Source: Thermoplasmata archaeon (GTDB taxonomy: Archaea; Thermoplasmatota; Penumbrarchaeia; Penumbrarchaeales; EX4484-36). From it: a DNA stretch of 6,924 nt. A program made the position numbers and the translations under genes. The notes beneath the pieces are model-generated. The model was not told the origin of the DNA and searched no databases. It worked only from the letters and a program-made list of their open reading frames with translations. Position 1 is the stretch's first letter. Each line of letters begins with the position of its first letter. Location of the stretch: the NCBI GenBank assembly GCA_021160765.1, contig JAGHBW010000172.1:1-6924 (forward strand), read 5' to 3'. Positions 4,278-6,924 of the stretch are shown here, piece by piece.

Positions 4278-6924
4278 TTACTCTTCTTTCTCCTCCTCAT
4301 TCCTTCTCTTTAACATCATGTAGGCTCCCAGCACTGCAATTACTGCGATTATCAGAAGAAGTAGATAAAGAAGATACGGTGCCTCCCTCTCTGTCCGTTT
4401 CTTCACCGGGTGTGATGCAGCCTCTGTGGGGCTGTATCCCTTCTCCACCTCCTCCCCATCACTATATCCATCACTATCCGTATCCGGGTTCTTCGGGTCC
4501 GTTCCGTTTAGGTACTCCTGGATGTTTGTTAGGCCATCGTTATCTGTGTCATTCTCAGCATCTGAGGGATCCTTGGGGTCAAGTCCATGTTGCCTCTCCC
4601 ACACGTCGGGCATTCCATCTTCATCGTAATCGGCAGTGACCTCAATGGTGAAGGGGAAGATCATCATCCTGCCCGAGACGTCCTCAACCTTTATTATGCA
4701 TTTTACAGTTCCTGCGCCCGTTTGGGCGGGGACATTAAACGAGAAGGACCCATCGGCCCCCTCCTTTATGCTCTCGTTCTCTATGATGGTGCCATCAACG
4801 TTAGTTATGTTTACCCTAACCCCGGTAATACCGAAGAAATCATAGGCTGTGAATGAGACAAGTCCCCCCTCGCCAACACACAATTTCTTCGGTATAGAAA
4901 CGTTCTGGATGGAGGGGGGTGTCAGATCAACACCAACCCGTATCGTGTCCTTCGCACTGTTTCCAGCCCTGTCGTAGGCTACTATCATTATGGTGTGCCA
5001 CCCCTCCGTTAAGTTGAGTGTGTGTTTTCTTCCCGTTATGGGTGTGTGGGGTCCACCATCCACGCTCATCACCATTCTATCAATGCCGCTTGTCTCGTCC
5101 TCTACAGACCACGAAATTCTTATTGATGGGTCCAGCGTAACGGTTCCGTTTAGAGGGGAGGTTATCTCTAATCTAGGCGGTGTGACATCAACGGTGAAGG
5201 TCACAGAATCTGTTGTGCTGTGCCCCAACAAATCTATTGCTTTAACCACTACAGTGTGATTCCCCTCTGCGAGGTCCTCTAGGGTATAGTTTCCGCCCAT
5301 ACCTCCATCAACCCATCCCCCTCCATCCAGGGAGAGAAGAACCTCTGCAATCCCACTGATACTATCTCTTCCCACCCACATTATCTTCACTGTGGTTGTG
5401 TTCAGCGCAGACCCCTCCTCTGGGCTCATTATCTCCAATGTGGGTGGTAGGAGGTCCACCTGAACGATCATAGAATCGGACCCAATCCGCCCAGAGCGGT
5501 CATAGGCTGTTACAGTTATCGTATGCGCTCCTTCTTTGACAAAAGAGGCGTTCCACTCCTTAGCATCTGGTGGTAGGCTCACCTCTCCCTCCTCCCAAGA
5601 AACCCTTATCCTGTTCAATGCGAGATTGTCTGTGGCCTTCCATCTGATGGTGGTCCGGTTCCCCACATAGTGGCCCTCAGGCGCAGTGATGTTCACGGTG
5701 GGTGGGGTGAAGTCCACATAGAAGGTGATGGATTTGATGGCGTAGTTTCCGGAGTGATCTATCGCCACCACGTCAACCACATGAACTCCCTCGGGCAGAT
5801 TGTGGAAGGTTATTGTTGTGTTGAGTCCCACGGGTGTGAATCCACCATCATCCAAACATACAAAGTACTGGTACAGAGCAATATTGTCCTCTCCCCTCCA
5901 CTTAACAGTGACATTAGCCCCGGGATGGTACGAGCCATCCTCTGGATGTGTAATGTTGAGTGAGGGGGGACCTTCTTCAGGGGACAGTTTCAGGGGAAAC
6001 GGATCAAAACACCCGCCTGAAATGTTATATGGCCAGTCAACCCTATAATCCGAATCGGCGTCATTTGTGTAGTTGTTCAGGGCCCAATCGTAATAGTAAT
6101 TTCCCCAGCCTTTGAGGACAAGGGGGAAGAGCTCAATGCCGGTACTGTACCAGGTGTTCATTCCCGGGCAGTCGTCATAGGCCTGTACCCTCCCCTCCAC
6201 GAACTTGTCCCTCGTCCCATTGTTAAACTGGAGGGAATTATGGTGGATAGAAATGTTCTGGGAAAGAACGAGTTTGATCCCATAGTTCTGTGACCTGACA
6301 ATCTTGTTGAAGAGAATGGTCCCGTTGGAGGATCTATATGTTGAGACGCCCAGGCCGTCCCCCCACTCCCCATCTCCAGCACCGCCATCTCCTCCACTCC
6401 CACCTCTAACATTTTCCACCGTGCAGTGATAGATGGTGAAGAGATCCGAACGGGAGAAGTATATGCCCACTCCCGTACCACCATTCCCGCCAACGCTGAC
6501 TCGGTAATCCCCCCCCTCTCCACCGCTTACCTTTCTCACCGTTGCATTCGTAACCGTTGTATTGGTGGAGCCCCATATCTCTATCCCAGCGGTGAAGGCC
6601 CCGGTGGCCCCCTTTCCCCCTTTCCCACCCACCACATCCTCCACGGAGAGGGAAGAAATCTGTACGTTATTTGAGCTCTGTCCGACGATTATACCTTGGG
6701 CCTGCCCGGGGGCGGCGCTGTATGTCCCCTCCGGGCCTGCATCTCCCCCCACAATCTTGGAGACTACCCCACCTGCCACGTACACCCTCTGGGAGGAGTA
6801 CACCATGATCCCAACAGCATATCCGCCATCTGAAGAATATACGGCCTGTTGTCCATTTGCACCTGAGAGGCTCAGAACGGTACAATCAATTATTCTCACA
6901 TCCTCAGAGTTGTGCACATGGATC
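4278..6924 (-). CDS. Giant surface protein: beta-helix, five Ig-like domains, TSP3 repeats, membrane anchor (N-terminus beyond right edge)
   Basis: Numbered from a GTG at 6917, 879 residues are visible. The frame stays open to the window edge and begins mid-helix without a signal peptide, so that GTG is almost surely internal. Residues 1-240: beta-helix with GG-type turns at 57, 97, 132 and 172. Residues 241-310: NosD-like cap ([14 protein letters not shown]-x-D-x-[17 protein letters not shown]). Residues 317-762: five Ig-like domains of 86-89 residues joined by V-D-x-T/L-P-P. Residues 763-823: three D-x-D-x-D-G-x-x-D/N-x-x-E calcium loops (D763, D790, D812), TSP3-type. Residues 848-869: membrane helix, then K-R-R and an acidic tail inside the cell. 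Inferred: a calcium-stabilised stalk presenting the beta-helix outside the cell for adhesion or glycan binding. It shares its beta-helix style with the protein at the left edge. No catalytic residues recognised. Confidence 0.92.
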   Translation of the reverse strand, partial: IHVHNSEDVRIIDCTVLSLSGANGQQAVYSSDGGYAVGIMVYSSQRVYVAGGVVSKIVGGDAGPEGTYSAAPGQAQGIIVGQSSNNVQISSLSVEDVVGGKGGKGATGAFTAGIEIWGSTNTTVTNATVRKVSGGEGGDYRVSVGGNGGTGVGIYFSRSDLFTIYHCTVENVRGGSGGDGGAGDGEWGDGLGVSTYRSSNGTILFNKIVRSQNYGIKLVLSQNISIHHNSLQFNNGTRDKFVEGRVQAYDDCPGMNTWYSTGIELFPLVLKGWGNYYYDWALNNYTNDADSDYRVDWPYNISGGCFDPFPLKLSPEEGPPSLNITHPEDGSYHPGANVTVKWRGEDNIALYQYFVCLDDGGFTPVGLNTTITFHNLPEGVHVVDVVAIDHSGNYAIKSITFYVDFTPPTVNITAPEGHYVGNRTTIRWKATDNLALNRIRVSWEEGEVSLPPDAKEWNASFVKEGAHTITVTAYDRSGRIGSDSMIVQVDLLPPTLEIMSPEEGSALNTTTVKIMWVGRDSISGIAEVLLSLDGGGWVDGGMGGNYTLEDLAEGNHTVVVKAIDLLGHSTTDSVTFTVDVTPPRLEITSPLNGTVTLDPSIRISWSVEDETSGIDRMVMSVDGGPHTPITGRKHTLNLTEGWHTIMIVAYDRAGNSAKDTIRVGVDLTPPSIQNVSIPKKLCVGEGGLVSFTAYDFFGITGVRVNITNVDGTIIENESIKEGADGSFSFNVPAQTGAGTVKCIIKVEDVSGRMMIFPFTIEVTADYDEDGMPDVWERQHGLDPKDPSDAENDTDNDGLTNIQEYLNGTDPKNPDTDSDGYSDGEEVEKGYSPTEAASHPVKKRTEREAPYLLYLLLLIIAVIAVLGAYMMLKRRNEEEKEE
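4446..4631 (-). other. TSP3-type calcium-binding segment
   Basis: Three loops of the form D-x-D-x-D-G-x-x-D/N-x-x-E at residues 763-774, 790-801 and 812-823, linked by G-L-D-P-K-D-P and G-T-D-P-K-N-P. The aspartates at loop positions 1, 3 and 5 are all present, so each loop should bind calcium. This segment joins the Ig stalk to the membrane anchor. Confidence 0.85.
4632..5972 (-). repeat. Five tandem Ig-like domains (coding repeat of about 260 bp)
   Basis: Domain starts are marked by P-P at residues 317, 405, 491, 580 and 667, so periods are 88, 86, 89 and 87 residues. The first four share I-x-x-P-x-x-G/E, then W-x-x-x-D, then L/F-x-x-G-x-H-x-V/I-x-V-x-A-x-D-x-x-G. The fifth lacks the central W and has two Cys (680, 740) instead. 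Such repeats usually act as rigid spacers or glycan-binding modules in archaeal and bacterial surface proteins. Confidence 0.85.
6360..6750 (-). repeat. Coding repeat of 35-40 residues with GGxGG turns, right beta-helix
   Basis: Turns begin at residues 57 (G-G-D-A-G), 97 (G-G-K-G-G), 132 (G-G-E-G-G) and 172 (G-G-S-G-G); spacings are 40, 35 and 40. Each follows a V/I-x-x-V strand end and is followed by a glycine-rich loop and a G-I-x-V/I/F strand. A degenerate turn occurs at 19-22 (G-A-N-G), 38 residues before the first. The position-3 residue of the turn varies freely (D, K, E, S). Confidence 0.75.

Noticed and set aside
6158..6523. Minus-strand frame of 121 codons within the large surface-protein gene
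   Set aside because: It is a shifted frame of the beta-helix coding region with no start signal or domain of its own.

Overview
This window looks archaeal, most likely euryarchaeal and possibly Thermoplasmatota. The evidence is TATA-box promoters placed about 27 nt upstream of start codons with almost no leader, very long secreted or cell-surface proteins rich in N-glycosylation sequons (right-handed beta-helix, tandem Ig-like domains, TSP3-type calcium repeats, a single C-terminal membrane anchor), and no bacterial -35/-10 promoters. The phylum is an inference from protein style, not proven by any marker gene. I see no rRNA, tRNA, CRISPR array, insertion sequence or att site.

Layout, left to right. 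(1) 1-1337, minus: the 5' part of a secreted beta-helix protein with a signal peptide. It starts at a GTG and stays open to the left window edge, so its C-terminus lies outside. (2) 1338-1552: an AT-rich intergenic stretch holding the gene-1 promoter and a probable terminator for the next gene. (3) 1553-2503, minus: a membrane-anchored extracytoplasmic protein of PepSY/YycI-like appearance. (4) 2504-2773: a divergent intergenic region with an imperfect inverted repeat (candidate operator), a T10 run and a strong TATA box. (5) 2774-3664, plus: a ten-helix EamA/DMT-family transporter. (6) 3667-4194, minus: a small AT-rich gene for a PD-(D/E)XK nuclease-fold protein, converging on the transporter with a 2-bp gap. 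(7) 4278-6924, minus: the 3' part of a giant surface protein (beta-helix, NosD-like cap, five Ig-like domains, three TSP3-type calcium repeats, transmembrane anchor). Its true start lies beyond the right edge.

The strongest theme is the pair of beta-helix proteins. Both carry a repeat of about 40 residues in which every coil ends in a V-x-G-G-x-G-G turn, followed by a variable glycine-rich loop. Gene 1 shows the N-terminal half of such a protein and gene 7 the C-terminal half, so together they suggest a full architecture: signal peptide, glycine-loop beta-helix, cap, Ig stalk, Ca-binding spacer, membrane anchor. The other genes (transporter, PepSY-like protein, nuclease) have separate promoters and show no evident pathway link to these or to each other. 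No defence operon or other multi-gene system can be supported from this window.
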